Below, piece after piece: positions 35,881-44,176 of a stretch of DNA of 64,000 bases. The stretch covers positions 1 to 64,000 of the forward strand of contig DAISXY010000003.1 of NCBI GenBank assembly GCA_036825615.1, written 5' to 3'. The notes under the pieces were generated by a model. That model searched no databases, was not told the DNA's origin, and saw nothing but the letters and a program-made list of their open reading frames with translations. Position 1 is the first letter of the stretch, and every line of letters starts with the position of its first letter. The translations under genes were made by a program, and so were the position numbers. The stretch comes from JAICXG01 sp036825615 (lineage in GTDB: Bacteria; Verrucomicrobiota; Verrucomicrobiia; Chthoniobacterales; UBA10450).

Positions 35881-36757
35881 CCGGGGCGCGCTTCTGCCGG
35901 AACGCGGAACGAAAGATGGCCCCGATCCAGTACGGCGGATTAATCATGAAGATGAGGAGCAGCCATTGATTGTAGATGAATGTGAGCCGCATCGTGTAAT
36001 CGAGCGAGATGTGAAAGCCGATCAGGGCGGCGCCGACGACTGCGGCCCAGGCGCGATTGATCAGCATCAGCGGAGAAGCCACCTCAAGCAGCAGGCCGAT
36101 TGCGGCAATTAGCGCAACCAGCCAGCCGTGTCCGGCAGCGAAATGGGCGATCGTGAGTTGTTGGTTCAACTCGGTCTGATTGAGCGTGTCGTAAAAAGAT
36201 TGATAGGCGGTCTTGGTGATATCCACACCAATCCAGTGCGCCTGCAACGGCCAGAGCCCTCGGGTTACAATCAGCTTCGTGATCCCCGCGACGAGATAGA
36301 CGGCGACGATCGTTTGGAGCGACCACCAGATGGCGCGATCTTCCAAAAACGCCCGCTTTTCACCCTCACGTCGTCGCCAGAGTCCGTAAAGATGCGCCGC
36401 GGTTTGTGCCAGCAGGACCAGCGATACGATTTGGTAGGCATGCTGGATTGCACCCTGTGAATTGAGGATTGCATTCGCGGTTAGATTAACAAAGAGCGCG
36501 ACCGGCAACGCGAGCCAGACCAACAGGCGCAACACGTAAGCGATCAATGCCGCCGCCAGCGCAATTCGCGTGATCGCGAAAACGCGCGGATCGAGCAGAA
36601 ATTGGAGATCGAAAAGACGTGCGATTCCGTTAGGCGCGGGGATCCCGTGGACGATGAGTGCAGCCGGCGTCGCCCGCCAGACGATCCAGGCAAAGAGCAC
36701 GCGCATGACGACGCGCTCGTAAGCAGCGAAATGCGGAACCGATTTTGTCGCAGTCAT
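35867..36757 (-). CDS. HTTM-like polytopic membrane protein
   Basis: This 296-residue protein has about seven helices. It contains FAITRIALAAALIAYVLRLL, WWSLQTIVAVYLVAGITKL and HGWLVALIAAIGLLLEVASP, and ends with LTFIYNQWLLLIFMINPPYW. It resembles the HTTM/vitamin-K-dependent carboxylase-like membrane domain, but I do not see a certain catalytic lysine motif. The ATG at 36757 overlaps the stop of the upstream gene (ATGA), so the two are co-translated. Bacterial HTTM proteins have no assigned reaction. Confidence 0.7.
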   Translation of the reverse strand: MTATKSVPHFAAYERVVMRVLFAWIVWRATPAALIVHGIPAPNGIARLFDLQFLLDPRVFAITRIALAAALIAYVLRLLVWLALPVALFVNLTANAILNSQGAIQHAYQIVSLVLLAQTAAHLYGLWRRREGEKRAFLEDRAIWWSLQTIVAVYLVAGITKLIVTRGLWPLQAHWIGVDITKTAYQSFYDTLNQTELNQQLTIAHFAAGHGWLVALIAAIGLLLEVASPLMLINRAWAAVVGAALIGFHISLDYTMRLTFIYNQWLLLIFMINPPYWIGAIFRSAFRQKRAPATSP

Positions 36758-37224
36758 GGGTGCTGCGCGAGCGTGTGCCGGTCGAGAACGAGCGCGTTTC
36801 CTTCCTGCCGAATAAGCACGTGTTGCACTTTTACTCCCGGCAACAGCTTCTTCGCTTCGCTTTGGTGCGTCGCGAGTCCGTCGAGGTAGTGCAAAAGCGA
36901 TTTCGCCGCCGCCTCCTCAGCCAGCGGGACCCGGGCGCGGCCGGCATTCTTGAAACGGTGAAGCTCCTCCCGCCATTGCCGGTCGAAAATTTTCTTTAAG
37001 GTCGAGCTCGAGAGCCCGAAACGCACGGTCGAGATCGGCTGCCCGGCCGCGTTGGTCAGATAAAGAAAATAAGTGTGGTTGCTGAAGGAGGAATACATCG
37101 GGAAATGCGAAAAGGGATAGTTCTCGCGCAGCACAAGACAGAGCAGGACCATGAGGAGCAGCCATTGGCAGCGTATCCTTTGCAGGCGACCGAGGAGCGG
37201 CCTGAGCCATCGCGCAAACTTCAT
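36754..37224 (-). CDS. Conserved membrane-anchored protein paired with the HTTM-like gene
   Basis: This 156-residue protein has one N-terminal helix (CQWLLLMVLLCLVL), then ENYPFSHFPMYSSFSNHTYF and a soluble part. The FPMYS signature is often seen in proteins encoded beside HTTM genes. The function is unknown. ATG 37224 is preferred over TTG 37239. A CCTAACGA motif lies at 37229-37236, just upstream of the start. Confidence 0.65.
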   Translation of the reverse strand: MKFARWLRPLLGRLQRIRCQWLLLMVLLCLVLRENYPFSHFPMYSSFSNHTYFLYLTNAAGQPISTVRFGLSSSTLKKIFDRQWREELHRFKNAGRARVPLAEEAAAKSLLHYLDGLATHQSEAKKLLPGVKVQHVLIRQEGNALVLDRHTLAQHP

Positions 37225-37248
37225 CTCGCCTAACGACAAGCCGGACCG

Positions 37249-37587
37249 CTAACCGGGCGGCCAGCTGAGCGGGCGTTTGCCTAACAAATGCAGATGCAAG
37301 TGCGGCACAGTCTCGCCCGCGTCGGGTCCGCTGTTGATCACGACGCGGTAACCGCTCTCACTCAGACCGAGATCGCGGGCGAGTTGGCCCGCGGTCAGGA
37401 GCAGCTTGCCCAGGAGCGCCTGGTCCGACGCGTTCGCTTCCGCGAGCCGCGGGATGACGCGCTTTGGGACAATTAACACATGGACCGGGGCCTGCGGGTT
37501 GATGTCGTGAAAAGCGATCACTTCCTCGTCCTCGTAGACGATTCTGGCCGGGATTTCGTGCGCGGCGATTTTCTCGAAAATCGTCAT
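37249..37587 (-). CDS. HIT family nucleotide-binding hydrolase (HINT-like)
   Basis: This 112-residue protein matches the HINT branch: TIFEKIAAHEIPARIVYEDE, INPQAPVHVLIVPKR and the histidine triad PHLHLHLLG near the C terminus. Such enzymes hydrolyse nucleoside phosphoramidates such as adenylylated amines. The ATG at 37587 overlaps the stop of the upstream gene (ATGA). It is the third gene of a coupled nrdR-orf-HIT series. Confidence 0.92.
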   Translation of the reverse strand: MTIFEKIAAHEIPARIVYEDEEVIAFHDINPQAPVHVLIVPKRVIPRLAEANASDQALLGKLLLTAGQLARDLGLSESGYRVVINSGPDAGETVPHLHLHLLGKRPLSWPPG

Positions 37588-38144
37588 CGGATCGAACAAC
37601 TGAGTTCGGTCACGGTTGCGCCGCCGCAGATTTTTTCGCGGATGAAACAGGCCACTTCCTCGCGCAACGCGTCACAGCTGCGCGACCAGGCTTTGGCCCC
37701 GCGCAGATGTTTGATTGCCGGTTGTAACCCGGAAAAATGCAGATCGCGCGCGCCGGTGGTGAGAATCGCCTCGATCCGTTTCTCGAGCAGATCGAAAAAC
37801 GCCAGCTCGTAACCGGCGCCGGCTGCTTCGGCGATTTCGTAAAGCGAAACCGAGATCGGCGGCGGCGCCGGTTTGAAGTGCGGCACGATTTCCTTGTAGC
37901 CGATCACTTTCAGAACATAGCGAACGGTCTGGTTGAGCTGACTGAAAGCCACGACCGACTCGTGGTTCCGCAGGCGGAGATAAAAGGCGATGCTCTCGGT
38001 GACATGCTCGGTCAGCCACCAGCTCGGGTAGCCGGCGCGATTCGCAGCCTGCGTGATCGCGTCGTGCAGCCAGGCGCGATTGAACTCGAAGAGTTGCCCC
38101 GATTCGGACCGGAGATACGGAAACTCTTCCTTAAACGCGACCAT
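37584..38144 (-). CDS. Unknown protein with an ATP-cone-like N-terminal half, coupled to nrdR
   Basis: This 186-residue soluble protein overlaps the nrdR 3' end by 14 bases and the HIT gene by 4. Its N-terminal half (about 15-90) has a spacing reminiscent of an ATP-cone: FEFNRAWLHDAITQAANRAG, then helical WLTEHVTESIAFYLRL and LNQTVRYVLKVIGYKEIV. The C-terminal half contains AFFDLLEKRIEAILTTGARD and two cysteines in SCDALREEVACFIREKIC. If the resemblance is real, it may sense nucleotides together with NrdR. This is a weak inference. Confidence 0.6.
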   Translation of the reverse strand: MVAFKEEFPYLRSESGQLFEFNRAWLHDAITQAANRAGYPSWWLTEHVTESIAFYLRLRNHESVVAFSQLNQTVRYVLKVIGYKEIVPHFKPAPPPISVSLYEIAEAAGAGYELAFFDLLEKRIEAILTTGARDLHFSGLQPAIKHLRGAKAWSRSCDALREEVACFIREKICGGATVTELSCSIR

Positions 38145-38640
38145 TACTCGTCAGTTCAGTGAACAACTCGGGTTGCTGCGCATTCGGTTTGATCCGGCGG
38201 CCCAGCGCCTGGATCTCATCGACAAATTGATCCACATCCTCGAAGTGCCGATGGACTGAGGCGTAGCGCAGATACGCGACCTCATCGAGCTCGCGCAGTT
38301 TCTCCAGCACCTTCTCGCCGATCGCGGTCGAGGTGACTTCGCGGCCGCCGGTTTGGATGTCGTGCACGATCTCGTCCACCATCTGTTCGAGGGCGCTGAG
38401 ACTGATGGAACGTTTCTCGGCGGCTTTCGCGATGCTGTTGGCGAGCTTGCGGCGATCGAAGATTTCGTGCCGGCGATCGCGCTTGATGACCCGCAGATCG
38501 CTGCGCTCGATTTCTTCGTAGGTCGTAAAGCGGAAGCCGCAGGCGAGACAAACGCGCCGTCGCCGGATGCTGGAACTATCGCGCGACTGGCGAGAGTCGA
38601 TGACTTTGTCATCGCGATTTCCGCACTTTGGGCAGCGCAT
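38131..38640 (-). CDS. nrdR: Transcriptional repressor NrdR
   Basis: This 169-residue protein has the N-terminal zinc ribbon (MRCPKCGNRDDKVIDSRQ, then CLACGFRFTTYEEIE) and an ATP-cone (VIKRDRRHEIFDRRKLANSI and onward). It represses ribonucleotide reductase genes in response to ATP/dATP. ATG 38640 gives the family start; an upstream frame adds unrelated residues. No ribonucleotide reductase gene or clear NrdR box was found in the window. Confidence 0.95.
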   Translation of the reverse strand: MRCPKCGNRDDKVIDSRQSRDSSSIRRRRVCLACGFRFTTYEEIERSDLRVIKRDRRHEIFDRRKLANSIAKAAEKRSISLSALEQMVDEIVHDIQTGGREVTSTAIGEKVLEKLRELDEVAYLRYASVHRHFEDVDQFVDEIQALGRRIKPNAQQPELFTELTSNGRV

Positions 38641-38771
38641 GGTGTGGTTGACGAGAACCACCTCCACTACAAATGGTGGCGGGAGGAAGCGCAAGATTTT
38701 TTCGCCTTACGCGCGCAAAAAAATCCAGTCGCTTCTTCGCGCGCGCAAAGACTACCCGTTCATTTGGTGCT

Positions 38772-38932
38772 GTCATCCCGAGCGGAGTGCAGCGAAGCGG
38801 AACGAAGTCGAGGGATCCCGATGGGCTGCCGAAAAAATTTCTCCGCACGTCTCTTCGCAAATGGCGCGGGCTCTGGCAATCGTCGCCCTCACGGTAGCTC
38901 CACGGGATCCCCTCGGCTTCGCTCGGGATGAC
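38772..38932. repeat. Interspersed inverted repeat, family A (paired arms)
   Basis: The left arm GTCATCCCGAGCGGAGTGCA through GAGGGATCCCG (38772-38820) and the right arm GCTCCACGGGATCCCCTCGG through CTCGGGATGAC (38897-38932) are inverted copies of the family seen at 17718-17855. The rest of the 300-base spacer between topB and nrdR holds nothing I can name. Confidence 0.85.
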
Positions 38933-38941
38933 GAGAGGTCG

Positions 38942-41743
38942 TTATCGCGGCGGAAACTCGAACTCGGCTTTTTTCTTGTCCTCCGAGAGCGTGAGGTAAG
39001 CTTTGAAATTCGAGCCGCGCTTCGAGATGAAGCCTTCGATCAACTCCGTCTTACCCACTTGGACGAGACGCTCGACTTCCTCGGCGGAAATTTCTTTGCC
39101 GCACAGGTTGCGCTTCATTTGAAAAAGAACTTTTGGCGCGCCGTTCGACTGCGGCTGGGCGACGACGAAGGAATCGTCGGTCTGATAAAGATCGGCACGA
39201 TGCAGTTTGCTTTCACCGAGTTTGACCGCCTTGCTCAGATCGATTGCGGGCTTTGCTTTGCGCGGCGCGCGCTTGCCATCCACGGTCGCGCCTTCGCGCG
39301 GTTTGCGCGGGGGGAATTCCCAGCTGATACGGCCGCCGTTTCGGACGAGATAAGCGTCGAATGGCCGGCCCTTTTTTGAGGTGAATTTTTCAATTAAATC
39401 GGTTTTACCCCGGGTCGCGAGCTGGATCGCCTGCTCGTGCGTGATCGGTTTCTGGCACATCACGCGACCGACCTTGAAGCTCTCCTTCCAGCCATCGCCC
39501 TCGCGCTCGCGCAGGACGTAATTGGTGGGAGCTTCGCAAAGTTGCGCGCCCGTTTTCGGGTCGGTCCAGAATGGGACGAGTGCGTTCACATCCACCTTCG
39601 TGCCAAAGTCGAGCTCGACTTTTTTCCGGCCGTGATTTTTTCCGTCGGCCACGATTTTCAGCTTCGAAGGGAAACGCTTTCCGCTCTTGGCGGAGACAAA
39701 TCCGTCGAGCGGCCCGATCTCTCCATTCGCGACTAGCGCCCGCACTTCGTCCTCTTCCATTTTTCGGCCGCTGATGACCTTGTAAATGACGAGCGCGCCG
39801 TCCTGCGACTTATAGGTGCGCAGGGTTTCGACCATTGGCTTGTGATCGGTCGGTGCGATGATGTCGGTCTCGCGCGACGACTCTTCTTCTTCGAAACTTT
39901 TCGTGCGCGCGACAAGGCGTTTCGTCACGTCGACGATCTCGGACATGAACTCGCGACGCGGGAATTTGCCGTGCTCCATCTCGCGCAATTTGAATTCCCA
40001 TTCGCCGGTCATGTCTGGTGTCGTCAGGCTGTCGGCGTGGACCGCGGAAAGGAACTGGAGGAGCGATTCCGCCTTGGTCGTCGGGACCAGTTCGCGCTGC
40101 TGGCGCTCGAGATATTTTTGATTGAGCAACCCGTCGATAATGTCGGCGCGCGTGGCCGGTGTGCCGAGGCCGCGCTCCTTCATCGCCTCGGCCAGTTCCT
40201 CATCCTCGACCATTCTGCCCGCGTGCTCCATCGCCGAGAGCAGGGTGGCTTCGGTGTAACGCGGTGGCGGCTTGGTCGCTTCCTCGTGCAGCTCGGCGGA
40301 AAGCGTTTTCGCCTGGTGATTGTCTTCGTTCGTTAGGGCGGGAAGCGCTTTCGACTCCGCCGAATCCTCCACCGTGGTGCGGCCGTAAACCGCCAGCCAG
40401 CCCGGCGCGGTCAGGACTTTGCCCTCGGTTTTGAAGTTGTGCTGGCCGGCGACCTTGCTCAGCCGGGTCGTGACATCGAACTCCGCCGCGGGGAAAAACG
40501 CCGCGACGAACCGGCGCGCGATCATGTCGTAAACCTTCGCTTCCATCTCGTCGAGGTGCTTTGGTTCAGTCCCCGTCGGGATAATGGCGAAGTGATCGGA
40601 GACCTGGGCGTTGTTGAAAATGCGCTTGTTCGGCCGGACCCAGCCGTTCTCGAGCACAGTCTGGCCGTGACGAGCTAGATCGCCGGAAAGTTTGCCTAAC
40701 GTTTGTTTGCAGGTCGGGATGTAATCCTCGGGCAGGGCGCGCGAATCGGTCCGCGGATAGGTGATGACTTTGTGGCGCTCGTAAAGCGCCTGCGCAATCT
40801 GCAGGGTGCGCCGCGCGGAAAGGCTGAAGCGGTTGTTCACTTCACGCTGCAAGGTCGTGAGGTCGTAAAGCCGCGGCGCCGCCTGGGTGGAAGATTTTTT
40901 CTCCTCTGAAACCTGGGCCAACGGCTGCCCCTGGCAGGCGGCAAGGACTGTTTCGGCCGCCGCCTTGTCCCAAATCCGATCGGCGCGATCGTGCTCGTCC
41001 TTGTCGTTCCGGCGAAAATCGGGACGCTGATAAACTCCTTCGTAAGTGCCGCGGGCGATCTGGAATTTTGCGGTCACGCGCCAGTAATCGCGCGGCTGGA
41101 AATTGCGGATCTCCAACTCGCGATTGACCACGATCGCGAGAGTTGGCGTTTGCACTCGACCGACCGTCGCCACATTGCCGCCGCGCGAGCCGTAAAAGCG
41201 TTTCGTGATTGCGCGCGTGCCGTTGATCCCGATGAGCCAGTCGCTTTCACTCCGCGAACGGGCGGCGTCGGCGAGGCCGGCCATTTGTTCGCCGTCGCGG
41301 AGATGGCGGAACGCGTCGCGGATGCCTTCCGGCGTCATCGTCTGCATCCAGGCGCGTTTTACCGGGAGCTTGGATTTGGAGAGCTGGTACAGGTTTTGGA
41401 AAATCAGCTCGCCCTCGCGTCCGGCGTCGCAGGCATTCACGACCAGGTCGATATCCTTGCGGTGGAGAAGTTTCTTGAGCTGGTTGTAGCGCTCCTTGGA
41501 ATCGGCGCTCGGCTTCAAACCAAACTTTTCCGGAATGATCGGCAGGGTCTCGAGCCGCCAGAAACCATATTTCTTCTTGTCGATGTCCTCGGGCATCTCG
41601 AGCTCGACAACGTGACCGATGGCCGAGGCGATGACGTACTGGTCGTTCTCGAAGTGGTCGCCTTTTTTGGGAACTTTCCCGAGGGCGCGCGCGAGGTCCT
41701 GGGCGACGCTGGGTTTCTCTGCGATGATGAGGGTCTTGGGCAT
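38942..41743 (-). CDS. topB: DNA topoisomerase III-type type IA enzyme with C-terminal repeats
   Basis: This protein has about 933 residues. The TOPRIM domain opens MPKTLIIAEKPSVAQDLARA and holds the acidic NACDAGREGELIF. The active-site Tyr lies in ITYPRTDSRALPEDY. The C-terminal third carries several topoisomerase C-terminal repeats around FVSAKSGKRFPSKL, FTSKKGRPFDAYL and FISKRGSNFKAYL in place of zinc fingers. It relaxes or decatenates DNA through a 5'-phosphotyrosine. The start is set at 41743 because an ATG at 41800 lies within an intergenic repeat. Confidence 0.9.
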   Translation of the reverse strand: MPKTLIIAEKPSVAQDLARALGKVPKKGDHFENDQYVIASAIGHVVELEMPEDIDKKKYGFWRLETLPIIPEKFGLKPSADSKERYNQLKKLLHRKDIDLVVNACDAGREGELIFQNLYQLSKSKLPVKRAWMQTMTPEGIRDAFRHLRDGEQMAGLADAARSRSESDWLIGINGTRAITKRFYGSRGGNVATVGRVQTPTLAIVVNRELEIRNFQPRDYWRVTAKFQIARGTYEGVYQRPDFRRNDKDEHDRADRIWDKAAAETVLAACQGQPLAQVSEEKKSSTQAAPRLYDLTTLQREVNNRFSLSARRTLQIAQALYERHKVITYPRTDSRALPEDYIPTCKQTLGKLSGDLARHGQTVLENGWVRPNKRIFNNAQVSDHFAIIPTGTEPKHLDEMEAKVYDMIARRFVAAFFPAAEFDVTTRLSKVAGQHNFKTEGKVLTAPGWLAVYGRTTVEDSAESKALPALTNEDNHQAKTLSAELHEEATKPPPRYTEATLLSAMEHAGRMVEDEELAEAMKERGLGTPATRADIIDGLLNQKYLERQQRELVPTTKAESLLQFLSAVHADSLTTPDMTGEWEFKLREMEHGKFPRREFMSEIVDVTKRLVARTKSFEEEESSRETDIIAPTDHKPMVETLRTYKSQDGALVIYKVISGRKMEEDEVRALVANGEIGPLDGFVSAKSGKRFPSKLKIVADGKNHGRKKVELDFGTKVDVNALVPFWTDPKTGAQLCEAPTNYVLREREGDGWKESFKVGRVMCQKPITHEQAIQLATRGKTDLIEKFTSKKGRPFDAYLVRNGGRISWEFPPRKPREGATVDGKRAPRKAKPAIDLSKAVKLGESKLHRADLYQTDDSFVVAQPQSNGAPKVLFQMKRNLCGKEISAEEVERLVQVGKTELIEGFISKRGSNFKAYLTLSEDKKKAEFEFPPR

Positions 41744-41789
41744 GGAAGGGATGGGAACTAGACCGCGTTCGGATGGTTTGCAAGTCTCA

Positions 41790-41862
41790 CTCGTGCTCAT
41801 GCTCGTGCTCGTAATCGAAGAGCCAGATCGAGCACGAGCACGATTACAAGCAGGAGCACGAG
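41790..41862. repeat. Short-unit inverted repeat (CTCGTG/CACGAG units)
   Basis: The left arm (41790-41817) is built of CTCGTGCTC units ending GTAATCG. The right arm (41827-41862) carries CGAGCACGAGCACGATTACA, its near reverse complement. It could fold into a long imperfect hairpin in the dprA-topB spacer. The architecture matches 24752-24835. Confidence 0.78.
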
Positions 41863-41867
41863 GGGTG

Positions 41868-42012
41868 CCGTTGTCGCCGGGGTCGGTGACCCCGGCCGAG
41901 CGCAGAGACGGATGCCGTGAGTGCCGGGACGTCGATCGTACGCGCGGCTGGCCTTTAAAGGACGACCGGTTTACGTCCGCCCAGCCGGGGTCGCCGACCC
42001 CGGCTACAACGG
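41868..42012. repeat. Intergenic inverted repeat, family B (paired arms)
   Basis: CCGTTGTCGCCGGGGTCGGT through CCCCGGC (41868-41896) and GCCGGGGTCGCCGACCCCGG through CTACAACGG (41984-42012) are near-perfect inverted copies of 29 bases. Each arm is also internally palindromic. It ends three bases before the dprA stop, so it may serve as its transcript end. Confidence 0.85.
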
Positions 42013-42014
42013 TG

Positions 42015-43115
42015 TCATGAGAGTTTGACGAAATATTTACCGGGCAACTGCTTGACGAGGCGTTTTAATTCCAAGCGCAAGAGGACGGAGGAGACGGTGG
42101 CGCTCGGTAGATCACTCGACGAGGCGATCTCATCGATCGGAGTTTCCGTGGCGCGGATCGCGTCGTAAACGCGGCGCTCGTCCTCCGCCATTTCCGGCAA
42201 CGGACGCGCCGCCGCTTCGGGCAGCTTCTGTTTTTCGGGAAGAAGGATTTCCAAATCATCGAGGATATCGCTCGCGTCCATGACCAGCTTCGCGCCCTGC
42301 TGGATGAGGCGGTTCGACCCGATCGCGCTCGGGGCGTTGATGTGCCCCGGAACCGCGTAAACCGAGCGACCCTGTTCGATCGCCTGCGATGCGGTGATAA
42401 GCGCGCCGCTGTTCACGCCCGCTTCGACTACCAGAATGCCGTGGCTCCAGCCGCTGATGATCCGGTTGCGCATCGGGAAGGTTTGGCGGTCGGGCTCGAT
42501 TTCCATCGAGAACTCGGAAACGATCGCGCCGTTGCCGCTCCGGATTTTTTCCGCGAGGGCGGCGTTTTCCGGAGGATAAAGTTTCGTTAGGCCGGAGCCG
42601 ATCACAGCGATGGTCCGGCCTTTGGCCGCGAGCGCGCCCTGGTGCGCGGCGGTGTCGATCCCGCGTGCCAGCCCGCTGATCACGGTGAGACCGGCGTAAG
42701 CGAGCTGATAAGAAAGTTTCTTCGCGCATTCCGCTCCATAATGGCTGGTGCGGCGGGAACCGATCACGGCGATCGCATGCTGATCGCGCTCCGTCAGTTC
42801 GCCCCAGACATAAAGCACAATCGGCGGCGAATGGATCTCGCGCAGTTGCCGCGGATACAAGGGCGACTGCGCCGTGATCACCTCCGCCCCGAACTCGCGA
42901 ATGCGTTTCAGTTCCGCGGCGAGGTCAACCGTGCTCTCCCAATTTGCGATCTGCTCGGCGACCTCGGTTCCAATGCCATCAATCGCGCGCAGTTCGCTGC
43001 GCGTTGCCGAGAGAATCCGCTCCGGTGTTTGAAACACCTCCAGCAACCTGCGCAGCCGCACCGGCCCGATCGTCGGGAGCATGTTGAGTGCGATGCAGGC
43101 TTCGGTGCTGTTCAT
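42015..43115 (-). CDS. dprA: DNA-processing protein DprA
   Basis: This 366-residue protein has an N-terminal helical SAM/HhH-like part (ALNMLPTIGPVRLRRLLEVF) and a Rossmann core. The core shows AIAVIGSRRTSHYGAECAKK, VISGLARGIDTAAHQGALAA, the FPMRNRIISGWSHGILVVEA motif and GSNRLIQQGAKLV. A C-terminal winged helix (VYDAIRATETPIDEIASSSD) follows. DprA loads RecA on incoming single strands during natural transformation. The ATG overlaps the RelE-like toxin stop (ATGA). A TCGTTAGG motif is inside the gene at 42584. Confidence 0.95.
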   Translation of the reverse strand: MNSTEACIALNMLPTIGPVRLRRLLEVFQTPERILSATRSELRAIDGIGTEVAEQIANWESTVDLAAELKRIREFGAEVITAQSPLYPRQLREIHSPPIVLYVWGELTERDQHAIAVIGSRRTSHYGAECAKKLSYQLAYAGLTVISGLARGIDTAAHQGALAAKGRTIAVIGSGLTKLYPPENAALAEKIRSGNGAIVSEFSMEIEPDRQTFPMRNRIISGWSHGILVVEAGVNSGALITASQAIEQGRSVYAVPGHINAPSAIGSNRLIQQGAKLVMDASDILDDLEILLPEKQKLPEAAARPLPEMAEDERRVYDAIRATETPIDEIASSSDLPSATVSSVLLRLELKRLVKQLPGKYFVKLS

Positions 43116-43402
43116 GGGTTGAGGTGCTCGTGGAGATGGTGGGCAAAAACTTCATAGATGATGGTGCGATGCTCAGCGAAGACACAACGAATGCGGCGGG
43201 GTCGAGGCGAAGCGGGATAGAAAAAAACCACTCGATACCGACCGACTCGAAGTCGATAAAATCCGTCAAGTTCCGCCTCTAAAGGACGGATATCGCCTTT
43301 TTCCTGGGCCAGGGAGCGCAACGCTTGTTTCAACGCGCGCCTCGGAGCAGGCGCGAGCGAACCAACGAAATCAAGAACTTGCTGTTCGAGCTCAACCTTC
43401 AT
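43112..43402 (-). CDS. RelE/ParE-type toxin
   Basis: This 96-residue basic protein shows the RelE-like sequence DGFYRLRVGRYRVVFFYPAS followed by RCVFAEHRTIIYEVF. It overlaps the antitoxin gene by 11 bases and the dprA start by 4 bases. Members cut mRNA on the ribosome (RelE) or poison gyrase (ParE); which applies is not clear. Its co-translation with dprA is unusual. Confidence 0.85.
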   Translation of the reverse strand: MKVELEQQVLDFVGSLAPAPRRALKQALRSLAQEKGDIRPLEAELDGFYRLRVGRYRVVFFYPASPRPRRIRCVFAEHRTIIYEVFAHHLHEHLNP

Positions 43403-43649
43403 CGAACGCGCCCAAGGCGGAAAGTGGGTAATATTTGCCCTCCCCCCGCCGCGCCCGACGAATCGCTTTCATCGCTTTTGGATTCGCAAGAATTTCCAGC
43501 GTCTCCGCAATCGCCGCCATTCGCTCGGCGGAAACCAGGTACGCAACCGCCTTTTCGTGGCGAGTGATCACGATCAACTCCTCGTGAGCTTTTCTCAACA
43601 GTGCCGGTAAGGCAGATTGCGCCTCAGTAACAGAATACGTAGATGGCAT
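43392..43649 (-). CDS. Phd/YefM-type antitoxin
   Basis: This 85-residue protein has the Phd/YefM N-terminal fold: TYSVTEAQSALPALLRKAHE followed by VITRHEKAVAYLVSAERM. The C-terminal part would bind the toxin. Order (antitoxin first) and overlap are typical. It probably also represses its own promoter, which lies in the 60-base gap upstream near 43650-43708. Confidence 0.86.
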   Translation of the reverse strand: MPSTYSVTEAQSALPALLRKAHEELIVITRHEKAVAYLVSAERMAAIAETLEILANPKAMKAIRRARRGEGKYYPLSALGAFDEG

Positions 43650-43708
43650 GAACAGAAACTGTAATGCAGCCGCCTCGGGAAGTCAGGCAAATTAACCCTG
43701 CCGCAGGT

Positions 43709-44158
43709 CTAAAACGGAATTTCGTCGTCGTCCGGCTCGGGTGGAGGAGTCGACTTGCGCGAGGGTGGGGCGGAGCTGGCGGAGCTGCCGCCGGTGTTTT
43801 CCTCCGCAGCGCCACCGGCGCCGGGGCGCGAGCCGAGCAGTTGCATGCCTTCGGCGACGACGCGCAATTTGCTCCGCTTTTGCCCGGATTGTTTGTCCTC
43901 CCAGGTGTCGAGCTGGAGCCGGCCTTCGATGAAAACCGGGCGTCCCTTTTTCAGGTATTCGCTCGCGATCTCCGCCGTGCGGCCCCAAAGGGTGACGTCG
44001 ACGAAAGTCGTCTCTTCGCGTCTCTCGTTGTTCTCGCCGGAGAAATAGCGATTGATCGCCAGCCCAATCTCGGCCACGGCCGTTCCCTTGGGGGTGTAGC
44101 GAATCTCGGGGTCCCGGGTGAGATTCCCCATCAGCATGACTTTATTGAAATTGGCCAT
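43709..44158 (-). CDS. ssb: Single-stranded DNA-binding protein
   Basis: This 149-residue protein has an OB-fold domain (NKVMLMGNLTRDPEIRYTPK, FVDVTLWGRTAEIASEYLKK). A Gly/Ser/Pro linker follows, and then the acidic tip DDDEIPF that docks repair and replication partners. It is encoded 18 bases after rpsF, a conserved order. SSB also protects incoming DNA in competent cells, together with DprA. Confidence 0.95.
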   Translation of the reverse strand: MANFNKVMLMGNLTRDPEIRYTPKGTAVAEIGLAINRYFSGENNERREETTFVDVTLWGRTAEIASEYLKKGRPVFIEGRLQLDTWEDKQSGQKRSKLRVVAEGMQLLGSRPGAGGAAEENTGGSSASSAPPSRKSTPPPEPDDDEIPF

Positions 44159-44176
44159 GCGGGAGTTGTAGCGGGT

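Noticed and set aside
41744..41800. Longer topB start at 41800
   Set aside because: The extra 19 codons lie inside the CTCGTG inverted repeat; the family start MPKTLIIAEKP is at 41743.
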